Source: Catellatospora sp. IY07-71 (GTDB lineage Bacteria; Actinomycetota; Actinomycetes; Mycobacteriales; Micromonosporaceae). From it: 64,000 nt of DNA. Below are positions 26,060 to 34,691 of the stretch, in pieces. Position 1 is the first letter of the stretch. Every line of letters begins with the position of its first letter. The notes beneath the pieces are model-generated. The model was not told the DNA's origin, made no database searches, and was given only the letters and a program-made list of their open reading frames with translations. The translations under genes and the position numbers were made by a program. Location: positions 5,179,501-5,243,500 of the forward strand of contig NZ_AP023360.1 of assembly GCF_018326265.1 (NCBI RefSeq), given 5' to 3'.

Positions 26060-27514
26060 ATGGCCGGAACGGCAGAACTCGTCGATGAGGTGGCGCAGGC
26101 ATTGCGTGTCTGCGACTCCGTGATTCGTGCGTGCAATGCGGTGGTGGGTGCGCTGAGCGCCCGTTCGGGCGTGTCGGTGGATGTGCTGCTGACCAACGCC
26201 AACCACCTGTACCTGGTCGCGTGCAGTGGTGTCTGGCGGGCGCCGCGAGCCGTACAGGTGAACTACGGCATCGCCGGACGTGTGCTGAGCACGGGTGATA
26301 CGGCCGCGCTGCGCGATGCGTCGATCGAGTACACCGGTCTGTACGCGGGCCGGGGGATAGGTTCGGTGATCTCCGCTCCGGTGCGTTGCCGGCACGAGTC
26401 TGCGATCGGTGTGGTCAACGTCGAGTTCGACAGCGTGTTGGCCGATCTTGAGGACTGGGAGGCGGCGCTGACGAGGATCGGTGCCCTGCTCGGCAGGCGA
26501 ATCCATCAGCTCGGCGGGCCGTCCGAGGAGAGCGTGCCGCAATGGCTGCTGCGTAACACGCTGAGCCTCGTCGCCGCGGACGATCCCGCCGAGCTGGCGG
26601 CACGATACTGCCGCGCAGCCGTGGATCTGTCCGGGCTGCGGTGCGCGGCCCTGCTCGTCCGCAGGGCCGACGAGTTCGCCGAGTGGATCGGTCCGCCGCT
26701 CATCGTCATGGGGGACTACTGTGCGTCGGGGTCGCGGCGCCTCGTCGATGCCGTCAGCGCACTACCACCGCAGAGCCTGTCCAGGCTGGTGGACGCCGCA
26801 TGTCAACACCAGGCGTCGCACTCTAGGGGCGATCGGAGCGTTCTCGACACCCGCGGATTCGAACCGCTCATGGATGCCGGTGTGCGTACCCTGATCGCGG
26901 CCTCCGTGCATACGGGGAGGGAGCGCCTCGATTTCGACGCGGCGATTCTGGTCATGGACGAGCTTGCCTTTCAGCCGCCCTCGGACACGGCCGTTGTGCT
27001 CGAGCTGCTGATGACCAATGCCGCCGTGGTTTACGAGCGCATGTGCACACAGCAGAAACTGCAGACCCTGGCCGAGTCGGACCCGCTCACCGGCCTTCGG
27101 AACCGTCGGCCCTTGGCCGGCCGCCTGGCTTCGAGCGCTCCGTCGCGCACCGCCATACTGGCCATGGACATCGACAATTTCAAGGATATAAACGACATGT
27201 GGGGGCATGCCGCCGGAGACCGTGCCCTCACCGAGGTGGCCGACGCGATCCGACAGGCGCTGCGCGAGGGCGACGAGGTGTTCCGCGTCGGCGGTGACGA
27301 GTTCGTCGCCGTGCTGGACGTGTCGGACCAGGACGAGGCCGAACGGGTCGCGCAACGAATGGCCACTGCGGTGGCCGATCGCGGGCAGACGATCAGCGTC
27401 GGTGTCGCCCTGCGGCGTCCGGGCGAGCCCGCGGAGATGGCCCTGCGCCGCGCCGACGAGGCCTTGTACGCGGCGAAACGGGACAAGAGCATCTCGGCGA
27501 TGGTCGCGTCCTGA
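26060..27514 (+). CDS. GAF-GGDEF diguanylate cyclase
   Basis: A 484-residue protein. An N-terminal GAF-type sensor domain (about residues 15-150, containing VQVNYGIAGRVLSTGDTA) is followed by a second sensor-like region of about 180 residues. The C-terminal GGDEF domain has DPLTGLRNRRPLAGRL and the intact active site RVGGDEF, so it should make c-di-GMP. No RxxD inhibitory site is obvious. ATG 26060 follows a GAGGAGG ribosome binding site at 26044-26050, within the end of the HD-GYP gene. Two hairpins after the stop close the operon. Confidence 0.9.
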   Translation: MAGTAELVDEVAQALRVCDSVIRACNAVVGALSARSGVSVDVLLTNANHLYLVACSGVWRAPRAVQVNYGIAGRVLSTGDTAALRDASIEYTGLYAGRGIGSVISAPVRCRHESAIGVVNVEFDSVLADLEDWEAALTRIGALLGRRIHQLGGPSEESVPQWLLRNTLSLVAADDPAELAARYCRAAVDLSGLRCAALLVRRADEFAEWIGPPLIVMGDYCASGSRRLVDAVSALPPQSLSRLVDAACQHQASHSRGDRSVLDTRGFEPLMDAGVRTLIAASVHTGRERLDFDAAILVMDELAFQPPSDTAVVLELLMTNAAVVYERMCTQQKLQTLAESDPLTGLRNRRPLAGRLASSAPSRTAILAMDIDNFKDINDMWGHAAGDRALTEVADAIRQALREGDEVFRVGGDEFVAVLDVSDQDEAERVAQRMATAVADRGQTISVGVALRRPGEPAEMALRRADEALYAAKRDKSISAMVAS

Positions 27515-27547
27515 AGCTTAGTCGGAACGCCTCCGGCCAGGTCCGGT

Positions 27548-27587
27548 GATCCTCGCGGGCTGTTCGGTGGCCTGGCCCGCGAGGATC
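27548..27587 (+). terminator. Terminator of the HD-GYP/GGDEF operon
   Basis: A perfect 13-bp inverted repeat, GATCCTCGCGGGC / GCCCGCGAGGATC, with a 14-nt loop, 34 bases after the GGDEF stop. Confidence 0.85.
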
Positions 27588-27594
27588 GTCATGC

Positions 27595-27625
27595 CGGTAG
27601 GCGAGCCCGGACGGCCCGCCTACCG
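27595..27625. terminator. Second hairpin between the convergent GGDEF and TetR genes
   Basis: The 9-bp inverted repeat CGGTAGGCG / CGCCTACCG with a 13-nt loop lies between two convergent genes and may serve the TetR gene from the other side. Confidence 0.5.
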
Positions 27626-27706
27626 TGTGCCGAGGCATGTGCTCGATGAGGATCGCGCCTGCCTTCTGCCCCGTTCAGCGGGCGGAGTCGGCGCAATAGA
27701 TGGCGG

Positions 27707-28378
27707 TCAGCCATGTACTGGTGAATCGGCGGCTGGCAGCGGCGTGTTGGCCAGGGCGTGGGCCTCCTCCGGCGGCACGCCGAGCATGCGCAGCAACTGC
27801 TCGGCAAGCTGATCGCATGCGGTGTCGTCGACCAGGCCGGGGTCGGTCAGCGACAGATGCAGGGTGGCCAGCACCGCTCCGGCGACGGCGGAGCGGGCCA
27901 GTCGCGGTTCGGTGATAGTGAAGCGGCCCGACGCCACCCCAGCCTGGATGTCGCGTAGCGCACGGGGGGACAGACCCCGCGTCGAGTCCACGTAGCTCAT
28001 GCCGTGCCGGACCAGCACCGCCGAGATCTGCGGGCGGCTGCGGCACACGCGAAGGGTCAGCCGGACCGACTGGGCGAAAGCGAGCGCGGGGTCCTCGACG
28101 TCGACGCTGAGCTGATCCAGCAGTTCCCCGAGCTCCTCCAGCACGTCGTCGACCGCGGCAGCGAACAGCTCGTTCTTGCTGGAGAAATGGTTGTAGAAGG
28201 ATCCGAAGCCGACGTCGGCGGCGTCGGTGATCTCCTGGATGCTCGCCTGCGCAGCGGTGTCGGTGGCGAGCATGACTCGGGCGGCATCGACCAGCTTCTT
28301 GCGCGTATGCGCCTTGCGTCGCTCGATCCGGCTCGGCACGACCGTGCAGCTGTCAGACGCTTGCGCAACAGGCTTCAT
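27707..28378 (-). CDS. TetR/AcrR-family regulator (second paralogue)
   Basis: A 223-residue regulator with the helix-turn-helix SIQEITDAADVGFGSFYNHFSS and a normal TetR ligand-binding domain. It is paralogous to the TetR at 23912. ATG 28378 is chosen; a GTG one codon upstream is possible. The gene is divergent from the CYP102-type P450, with a 300-bp shared promoter region containing CTGATAATTTTGTCAG. It is the natural candidate to repress the P450-dehydrogenase genes and, through the matching site at 25132, the c-di-GMP genes. Confidence 0.9.
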   Translation of the reverse strand: MKPVAQASDSCTVVPSRIERRKAHTRKKLVDAARVMLATDTAAQASIQEITDAADVGFGSFYNHFSSKNELFAAAVDDVLEELGELLDQLSVDVEDPALAFAQSVRLTLRVCRSRPQISAVLVRHGMSYVDSTRGLSPRALRDIQAGVASGRFTITEPRLARSAVAGAVLATLHLSLTDPGLVDDTACDQLAEQLLRMLGVPPEEAHALANTPLPAADSPVHG

Positions 28379-28492
28379 CACAAGCCCAACTTATCCCAGC
28401 TCTCACTGTTGCGCCTCATACATCTCAGCGCTGATACCTACATCACTTCTGAGTCATTTCTGGAGATGGTCCTTGGAGTTGCGAGGCACTAC

Positions 28493-28508
28493 CTGATAAT
28501 TTTGTCAG
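28493..28508. promoter_or_regulatory. Candidate TetR operator upstream of the CYP102-type P450
   Basis: CTGATAATTTTGTCAG has symmetric ends (CTGA/TCAG); 12 of 16 positions match its own reverse complement. It is 15/16 identical to the element at 25132-25147. It lies 115 bp from the TetR start and 171 bp from the P450 start. Confidence 0.6.
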
Positions 28509-28678
28509 TGCTGATCAAGTCATCGCCGGTGGAGAGCTGCGAAGACGCCATCTCAACCGCGCTGAGACCAGGGGCGGCGCCAATGGCCGTCGATGACCAC
28601 ACATGCCACGGGTGGTCCTGTGCCGCGAGGGTCGTCGACAGCTACCCCAGACCTTCTCTCATTAGGAGGGCAGAACCC

Positions 28679-31600
28679 ATGGCCATCCAACCCACCGACC
28701 TACGCTCCATCCGCTCACCGCGCGGAATCCCGATCCTCGGCCACACGCCGCAGATCCCCAGAACCAACCCCGTGGAGTACTTCGGCGAACTGTCCAAGCA
28801 GTTCCCCGAGGGCATCTACAGCATGGACATCGCCGGCATCGAGCAGGTCTTCGTGTACGACCCGGACCTGGTGGCCGAGGTCTGCGACGAGACGCGGTTC
28901 TTCAAGCAGATCGACAAGACGCCGCTGCAACACGTCCGGGACTTCGCGGGGGCAGGCCTGTTCACGGCCCACCAGCATGAAGAGGAATGGGGCATGGCGC
29001 ACCGTGTCCTCATGCCGGCGTTCAGTCAGCGGGCGATGAGGGCCTACTTCGGGCAGATGCTGGAGATCGCGCAGAACCTGGTGGGCAAGTGGGAGCACAG
29101 GGAAGGTCTGCCGGTCAACATCACCGACGACTACACCCGCCTGACGCTGGACACGATCGCCCTGTCAGGGTTCGGCTACCGGTTCCAGTCCTTCGACAAG
29201 GAGGAACTGCACCCCTTCCTCAACGCGCTGCTGGGCACGCTGGTGGAGTCGCTGCGGCGCTCGCAGGAACTGCCGATGATGACCAAGCTCCGTAAGGCGG
29301 ACGACAAGAGGTACCGCGAGAACATCCAGCTGATGCAGGAGCTGGTGGAGAGTGTGATCAAGGACCGCCGCGAGGGGAGAGGCAGCGGTGAGGAGGACCT
29401 GCTGGGGCTGATGCTGGAGGCCACCGACACGGAGACCGGCAAGCTGCTGGCCGACGACAACGTCCGCGACCAGGTGCTGACGTTCCTTATCGCCGGTCAC
29501 GAGACCACCAGCGGTCTGCTGTCGTTTGCCACCTACTCGCTGATGCGCAACCCGCACGTGCTGGCCCAGGCCTACACCGAGGTGGACCGCCTGCTGCCCG
29601 GCGACACCGTACCGGACTACGACACGATCATGAAGCTGGACGTCATCCCGCGCATCCTCGACGAGACACTGCGCATCTGGGCTCCGATCCCAGCCTTCGG
29701 CAAGGCCCCGCTGGAGGACGCCGTCATCGGCGGTCGCTACCTGCTGAAGAAGGGAACGCGGGTCAATATCCTCGAAGGTCCGCTGCACACCCACCCCAAG
29801 GCCTGGGAGCGGCCGGAGGAGTTCGATATCGACCGGTGGCTGCCGGAAAACCGCGCCAAGCACCACCCGCACGCCTACAAGCCGTTCGGCAACGGCGTGC
29901 GTGCCTGCATCGGCCGCCAGTTCGCGCTCACTGAGGCCCGTCTGGCCCTCGCGCTGGTGCTGCAGAAGTTCAAGTTCTCCGACACCGGCGACTACAGGAT
30001 GGACGTGCGTGAGGCGCTGACGCGCAAGCCCGGCGACTTCGAGCTGGTCGTCCGCACCCGTCAGGAGCACGAGCGGACCGTTTTCGGCGCCGCGGATCTG
30101 CAGACTGACGACACGCAGGCGCAGGCCGCGGTCAGCGGTGTCGGGGTAAACCTCACCGTCGCCTATGGCTCCAGCCTAGGATCTTGCGAGGACCTGGCGC
30201 GTACGATCGCCGACCGCGGCGAGCGCTCCGGGTTCGGCACCACGCTGACGAGCCTGGACGAGCTGGGCGACAACCTGCCCACCGAGGGCCTGCTCGTCGT
30301 CGTGGCCGGCAGCTACAACGGCAAGGCGCCGGACAACGCCCAGCGCTTCGACGACCTCATCGGCGTCGGGCTGGCCGAAGGCTCCCTTGCCGACGTGCGG
30401 TTCGCGCTGCTGGGCGCCGGCAACACCCAGTGGGTGGCGACCTACCAGGCCTTCCCCAAGCGGATCGAGCAGGCCCTGCTGGCCGCTGGCGCCACCCCGG
30501 TCATCGAGCGGGGCGTGGCCGACGCCGCCGGCGACTTCGACGGCATGGCCACGCGCTGGATGAACACCCTGTGGGCCACCTTGGCCGAGCAGTACGCCGC
30601 CGACACCTCCGACCACGGCGCGCCGCGCTACCAGGTCCAGCTGCTCACCGAGGCCGACGTGCGCCCCGCGATCGTCTCCGCCCAGGCCTACCCGCTGACC
30701 GTGGTCGCCAACGAGGAACTGGTCAGCGACCCGACCGGGCTGTGGGACTTCCAGATCGAGCCGCCGCGCCCGTCGGCGAAGTCCCTGACCGTCGAGCTGG
30801 CGGAAGGGGTCACCTACGCCACCGGCAACCACCTGGCTGTCTTCGCCAAGAACGAACCGGCCCTGGTCAAGCGTGCGCTGGCGCGGCTGGGTGTCGAGCA
30901 CGACCAGGTGCTGCGACTCGACCAGCCCGGCGGCGGCAGGACACACCTGCCGGTCGGCACACCCGTGACCGCCGGCCTGCTGGTCACCGAGTTCCTGGAG
31001 CTGCAGGACGTGGCCACCCGCTCCCAGATCCAGACCCTGGCCCAGCACACCGCGTGCCCCTGGACCCGACCGCAGCTGGAGGCATACACGGCCGACACGG
31101 AGGAAGCAGAGCAGCGCTACCAGGAGGAAATCCTCGGCAAGCGCGTCTCGGTGCTGGGCCTGCTGGAGCGCTTCGCCGCCATCGACCTGCCGCTGGCCGC
31201 GTTCCTGGCGATGATGGGGCCGATCCGTCCCCGCTTCTACTCCATCTCCTCCTCCCCGCTGGCTGACCCGCGCCACGTCCGGCTCACGGTCGGCCTGGTG
31301 GAGGGACCCGCCCTGTCCGGCGACGGCCAGTACCGCGGGCTCTGCTCGTCCTACGTCGCACGCCTCGAACCCGGCGACGTCTTCTACGGCTACGTGCGCG
31401 TGCCCTCGCCGACCTTCGCCCCGCCGGCCGACCCCGCCACGCCGCTCATCCTCATCGGCCCCGGCACCGGCGTCGCACCGCTGCGCGGATTCCTGGAAGA
31501 GCGCGCCTGGCAGCACGCCAACGGCACCCAGGTCGGCATGTCACAGGTGTTCGTCGGCTGCCGCCACCCAGGGCACGACTACTTCTACCAGCAGGAGATG

Positions 31601-31897
31601 CAGGCCTGGGAGAACGCCGGAATCGCCCAGATCCACACCGCCTACTCCGCGGTCGTCGACCACCCGGCCCGTTACGTCCAGGACGCCATCACCATCGCCG
31701 CCGACACGGTGTGGCAGGCGCTCGAAGACGGCGCGTACGTCTACGTCTGCGGCGACGGCCGCCGCATGGCCCCGGCTGTCCGCGAAGCACTCGCCGCGCT
31801 CTACCGCGACCGCACCGACGGCGACGACGAGGCCGCCCACAAGTGGCTCGCCCAGCTCGACGCAGACGGCCGCTACCAGCAGGACGTCTTCGCCTGA
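28679..31897 (+). CDS. Self-sufficient CYP102-type P450 (P450-reductase fusion)
   Basis: A 1072-residue natural fusion like P450 BM3. The heme domain (1-~460) has AGHETTSGLLSF in the I-helix and FGNGVRACIGRQFA with Cys410 as heme ligand. An FMN flavodoxin domain (VAYGSSLGSCEDLARTI) and a FAD/NADPH reductase (RPRFYSISSSP; GPGTGVAPLRGF; YVCGDGRRMAP) follow. Alignment to BM3 is gapless over the substrate-entry strands and gives Ile54 for BM3 Arg47 and Phe58 for Tyr51. These are the residues that hold fatty-acid carboxylates, so the preferred substrate may not be a free fatty acid; the BM3 Phe87 position is kept. An AGGAGGG ribosome binding site at 28664-28670 fixes the ATG. An alcohol dehydrogenase follows. 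Confidence 0.96.
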   Translation: MAIQPTDLRSIRSPRGIPILGHTPQIPRTNPVEYFGELSKQFPEGIYSMDIAGIEQVFVYDPDLVAEVCDETRFFKQIDKTPLQHVRDFAGAGLFTAHQHEEEWGMAHRVLMPAFSQRAMRAYFGQMLEIAQNLVGKWEHREGLPVNITDDYTRLTLDTIALSGFGYRFQSFDKEELHPFLNALLGTLVESLRRSQELPMMTKLRKADDKRYRENIQLMQELVESVIKDRREGRGSGEEDLLGLMLEATDTETGKLLADDNVRDQVLTFLIAGHETTSGLLSFATYSLMRNPHVLAQAYTEVDRLLPGDTVPDYDTIMKLDVIPRILDETLRIWAPIPAFGKAPLEDAVIGGRYLLKKGTRVNILEGPLHTHPKAWERPEEFDIDRWLPENRAKHHPHAYKPFGNGVRACIGRQFALTEARLALALVLQKFKFSDTGDYRMDVREALTRKPGDFELVVRTRQEHERTVFGAADLQTDDTQAQAAVSGVGVNLTVAYGSSLGSCEDLARTIADRGERSGFGTTLTSLDELGDNLPTEGLLVVVAGSYNGKAPDNAQRFDDLIGVGLAEGSLADVRFALLGAGNTQWVATYQAFPKRIEQALLAAGATPVIERGVADAAGDFDGMATRWMNTLWATLAEQYAADTSDHGAPRYQVQLLTEADVRPAIVSAQAYPLTVVANEELVSDPTGLWDFQIEPPRPSAKSLTVELAEGVTYATGNHLAVFAKNEPALVKRALARLGVEHDQVLRLDQPGGGRTHLPVGTPVTAGLLVTEFLELQDVATRSQIQTLAQHTACPWTRPQLEAYTADTEEAEQRYQEEILGKRVSVLGLLERFAAIDLPLAAFLAMMGPIRPRFYSISSSPLADPRHVRLTVGLVEGPALSGDGQYRGLCSSYVARLEPGDVFYGYVRVPSPTFAPPADPATPLILIGPGTGVAPLRGFLEERAWQHANGTQVGMSQVFVGCRHPGHDYFYQQEMQAWENAGIAQIHTAYSAVVDHPARYVQDAITIAADTVWQALEDGAYVYVCGDGRRMAPAVREALAALYRDRTDGDDEAAHKWLAQLDADGRYQQDVFA

Positions 31898-31984
31898 TCC
31901 GCGAACGCCACGCCCGACACGCCTACAAACCCACCGCACCATGCACCTCGAACCATCGAGGGACACACGCAGAGAAGGATCACC

Positions 31985-33031
31985 ATGGACACCATGCTCG
32001 CCGGACGCTTCCATCTGGACTCGAAGAAGTTCGTCGTGGAGGAGGTGCCCGTGCCCGTACCCGGCCCGGGCGAAGTGCTCGTCGAGGTGAGGGCAGCCGG
32101 CGTCTGCCTCTCCGACGTCCACCTGATCGACGGCTCCCTGGTCCCGCTATTCGCCACCTCCAACGTGGTCACCGTCGGCCACGAGGTCTCCGGCGTGATT
32201 CACAGCCTCGGCCCCGGCCTCCGGCGCGGACTGACCGCCGGCACCCGCGTCACCCTGGAAGCCGGCCAGAGCTGTGACCAGTGCGCCGACTGCGCGCGGC
32301 GCCGCCCCTGCACCCAGATCCGCACCCGCGGCATCGACTACGACGGCGGTTGGGCCCAGTACACCCTCGCCCGCGAGGACACGCTCATTCCCATCCCCGA
32401 CCAGCTTCCCTTCGACCAGGCCGCGATCATCCCCGACGCGGTCTCCACCCCCTACGCCGCCGTCGTGGCCACCGCAGGAGTACGCCCCGCCCAATCCATC
32501 GGCGTCTGGGGAGTGGGCGGAGTGGGCGCGCACAACATCCGCGTCGCCCGCCTGGTCGGTGCCGCGCCCATCATCGCCATCGACCCGCTGCCCGGCGCCC
32601 GGCAGCGCGCCCTGGCCTTCGGCGCGGACCTCGCACTCGACCCGACCGCCGGCGACTTCACCGATCAGATACTCAAGGTCACGGGAGGGCGCGGCCTGGA
32701 CTTCGCCTTCGACTGTGCCGGCTTCCCGGCGGTCCGCGAGCAGGCCGCCGCAGTGCTCGGCCAGCACGGCGCACTCATCCTGGTCGGCATCACGCCCGAG
32801 CCGCTCACCATCAGCGAAGGCCTGACCTTCAACTACCTGTCCAAGCAGGTGCGCGGGCACTACGGCGGCTTCCCTGAGTCCGTCTCCGAACTGGTGCAGC
32901 TGGCCTCCAACGGCCGCCTCGATCTGGCGCCCTCCATCACCGACCACATCCCGCTGGCCGACGCCGCCGACGCAATCCACCGGCTGGAGAACAAGATCGG
33001 CGATCCGATCCGCCTTGTCCTCGTTCCCTGA
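31985..33031 (+). CDS. Zinc-dependent medium-chain alcohol dehydrogenase
   Basis: A 348-residue dehydrogenase. The catalytic zinc region is AAGVCLSDVHLIDG with GHEVSG, the structural-zinc lobe is CDQCADCARRRPC, and the cofactor fold is IGVWGVGGVGAHNIRVA. It should oxidise an alcohol to an aldehyde or ketone with NAD(P)+. It lies 87 bp after the CYP102-type gene with its own GAGAAGGA ribosome binding site and a strong terminator behind it. It may oxidise the hydroxylated product of that P450, which is inference from position. A related but truncated copy follows the other P450. Confidence 0.92.
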   Translation: MDTMLAGRFHLDSKKFVVEEVPVPVPGPGEVLVEVRAAGVCLSDVHLIDGSLVPLFATSNVVTVGHEVSGVIHSLGPGLRRGLTAGTRVTLEAGQSCDQCADCARRRPCTQIRTRGIDYDGGWAQYTLAREDTLIPIPDQLPFDQAAIIPDAVSTPYAAVVATAGVRPAQSIGVWGVGGVGAHNIRVARLVGAAPIIAIDPLPGARQRALAFGADLALDPTAGDFTDQILKVTGGRGLDFAFDCAGFPAVREQAAAVLGQHGALILVGITPEPLTISEGLTFNYLSKQVRGHYGGFPESVSELVQLASNGRLDLAPSITDHIPLADAADAIHRLENKIGDPIRLVLVP

Positions 33032-33049
33032 CAGGCTTTTATGAAGCCA

Positions 33050-33084
33050 GCCGGGCGCCGGTGCTGCCAGCACCGGCGCCCGGC
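33050..33084 (+). terminator. Strong hairpin terminator after the P450-dehydrogenase operon
   Basis: A perfect 16-bp stem (GCCGGGCGCCGGTGCT / AGCACCGGCGCCCGGC) with a 3-nt loop, 19 bases after the stop. Confidence 0.9.
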
Positions 33085-33257
33085 ACCGAATGCCGCGACG
33101 CATACGCAGGGCAGACTGGGCGGAGGCGTACAACACCGCTCGCACCACAGGCGCACTCCTGGCCCCCGCTTCAACAGATCGCCTCTCGAGGCGGGAAAGA
33201 AGCGCGCCCTCGTCGCGGTCGGGCATACATGTGAGTCGCGGGGTAGACCATCCATCC

Positions 33258-33425
33258 TCCCTCGCGACGGTGCTCGGACCTCACCAGGGTCCGGCACATG
33301 ATGGTGTCGAGTCTGGCGGCCGGCGGCTACAGCGTGAACGAGGTTGCCGAACGGATGGGCCGCGATCCGCGACGCTGATGCGCTACCACAGCCAAGTCAC
33401 GCTGTACGCGTCGCCGGACCGGTGA
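33258..33425 (+). pseudogene. C-terminal remnant of a tyrosine recombinase (island integrase)
   Basis: The peptide RVRHMMVSSLAAGGYSVNEV, continuing AERMGRDP, matches the C-terminal catalytic block of phage-type integrases. After a missing base near 33368 the frame continues as ATLMRYHSQVT, so the tyrosine region is RYHS. The N-terminal ~300 residues are absent. A third frame carries on with GDDAAALV to about 33546, paralleling the end of the intact integrase at 34692. Its place about 300 bp from the right attachment site indicates it was the island's own integrase, now dead. Confidence 0.8.
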
Positions 33426-33718
33426 CGATGCTGCGGCGTTGGTCTCGGGTCGGCTTCGGCCCGCTGTGCGCGATCGGACCTTCGGCGCCGACGATCGCGC
33501 ACAGCGGAGGCGGGCTCGCAGCAGCGACGGTAGTCTGGCCGGATGAATCCAGTTTTGGGCGGCTACTGGAGTGGAGATCGTGCCCGGCAGCCGGTTGAGC
33601 TGGGCAAACGCGGCGTAGAAATGGTGCAATCACAGACCCCTTGACTGGGCCACTTTATACTTCTGGCGACCTCGGCAAACGTTTCCTAGTACACCGCTGA
33701 CCCCCACAGCAACCCCCC

Positions 33719-33761
33719 CTGGGGGTCAAGGGGTCGCCGGTTCGAATCCGGCCAGCCCGAC
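33719..33761 (+). repeat. Right attachment site (attR): copy of the tRNA-Pro 3' half
   Basis: These 43 bases repeat 12454-12496 with one mismatch. The copy has no acceptor 5' half or D arm, so it is not a tRNA gene. Its T-stem has a perfect GC pair where the intact tRNA has a T-G pair, so the original chromosomal 3' end is probably this one. Confidence 0.9.
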
Positions 33762-34691
33762 GGTGTGTAAGACCTGGTAGAAGCCCGTTTCTGGACTCCG
33801 GAGACGGGCTTCGATGATCTTCGAGACACGGTTCTTTACACGTACGAGCGTACGGTTTTGACGAATCCCGCCCATGGAACTTGGTGGGTCTCACCTGGCG
33901 AAGGCTTCTTTGATCTTGGTCGTGGCGTGACGCGTCCTGGGCGGCATTCTCAGATGCGCTGACGGGCAGCGGGAATTGCCACGGAAGTCTTCATGATCAT
34001 GCCTGCGGGACGTGCCGGCGGCCCAGTCCGTGAGTGATCAGAATGCGGGTCGTCTGTAGACAGTGGGGACACGCTCGGGACACATGCCCACGCCGTAACC
34101 GCAGGTCTTCGGTGCCGCACAGGCTCCGATGAGACGTGTCGCCAGCCTGGACCGAGGTTCCTAGGATGCGTAGGCGGTGTGCTCTGGGCCTCTGGTGAGA
34201 CAGCTCGGTCTCCGTGGCAGTCACGCCTCGGGAACCCGTGCTGTGCGCAGACCGCCGGCCGCGGTCGAGCACACCGCTCATGGACAACTTGACCCATCGG
34301 CCCCAGGGCGCCGAAGACGCCGCCCGCGACTCAGACGGCGGCATAGCCGACCACAGTGACGATCTGCACGATCGGCCCGTAACGGTCTGGCCGGGGGACC
34401 GCGCACAGGAACCGAAGGCCGGTTACGCAGTGGTAGGGGGTCACCGGCAGTGCGCATGAGCGGGGTGATGACAGCCGCGCCTCAGTAGGACGAGCCCAGC
34501 TTGAACTCGGTTCAGGCCAGTGCGCCAAGGACGAGGATGCGCGGGATGGCCAGATCACGCTGGAAGTGGGCGGACGCTGCCGGCGGGCACGGCAGATCAC
34601 TGCTCGGTGACCGACGCGTCATGGCCTGTGCTGTCCAGGGCTCTGGAACCGCCCTGGCCGAGCGCGAAACAGCGGAGGTGGAGGTGTTCTG
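33762..34691. other. Non-coding or decayed region between attR and the intact integrase
   Basis: Several short open frames lie on both strands, but none carries a ribosome binding site or recognisable motif. The section just before 34692 has GGAGGTGGAGGTGTTCTG, which serves the integrase. The rest probably represents decayed mobile-element DNA. Confidence 0.45.

Noticed and set aside
33090-33240. TDRLSRRER peptide resembling the start of a LuxR helix-turn-helix
   Set aside because: The following residues do not form the motif; chance similarity in decayed DNA.
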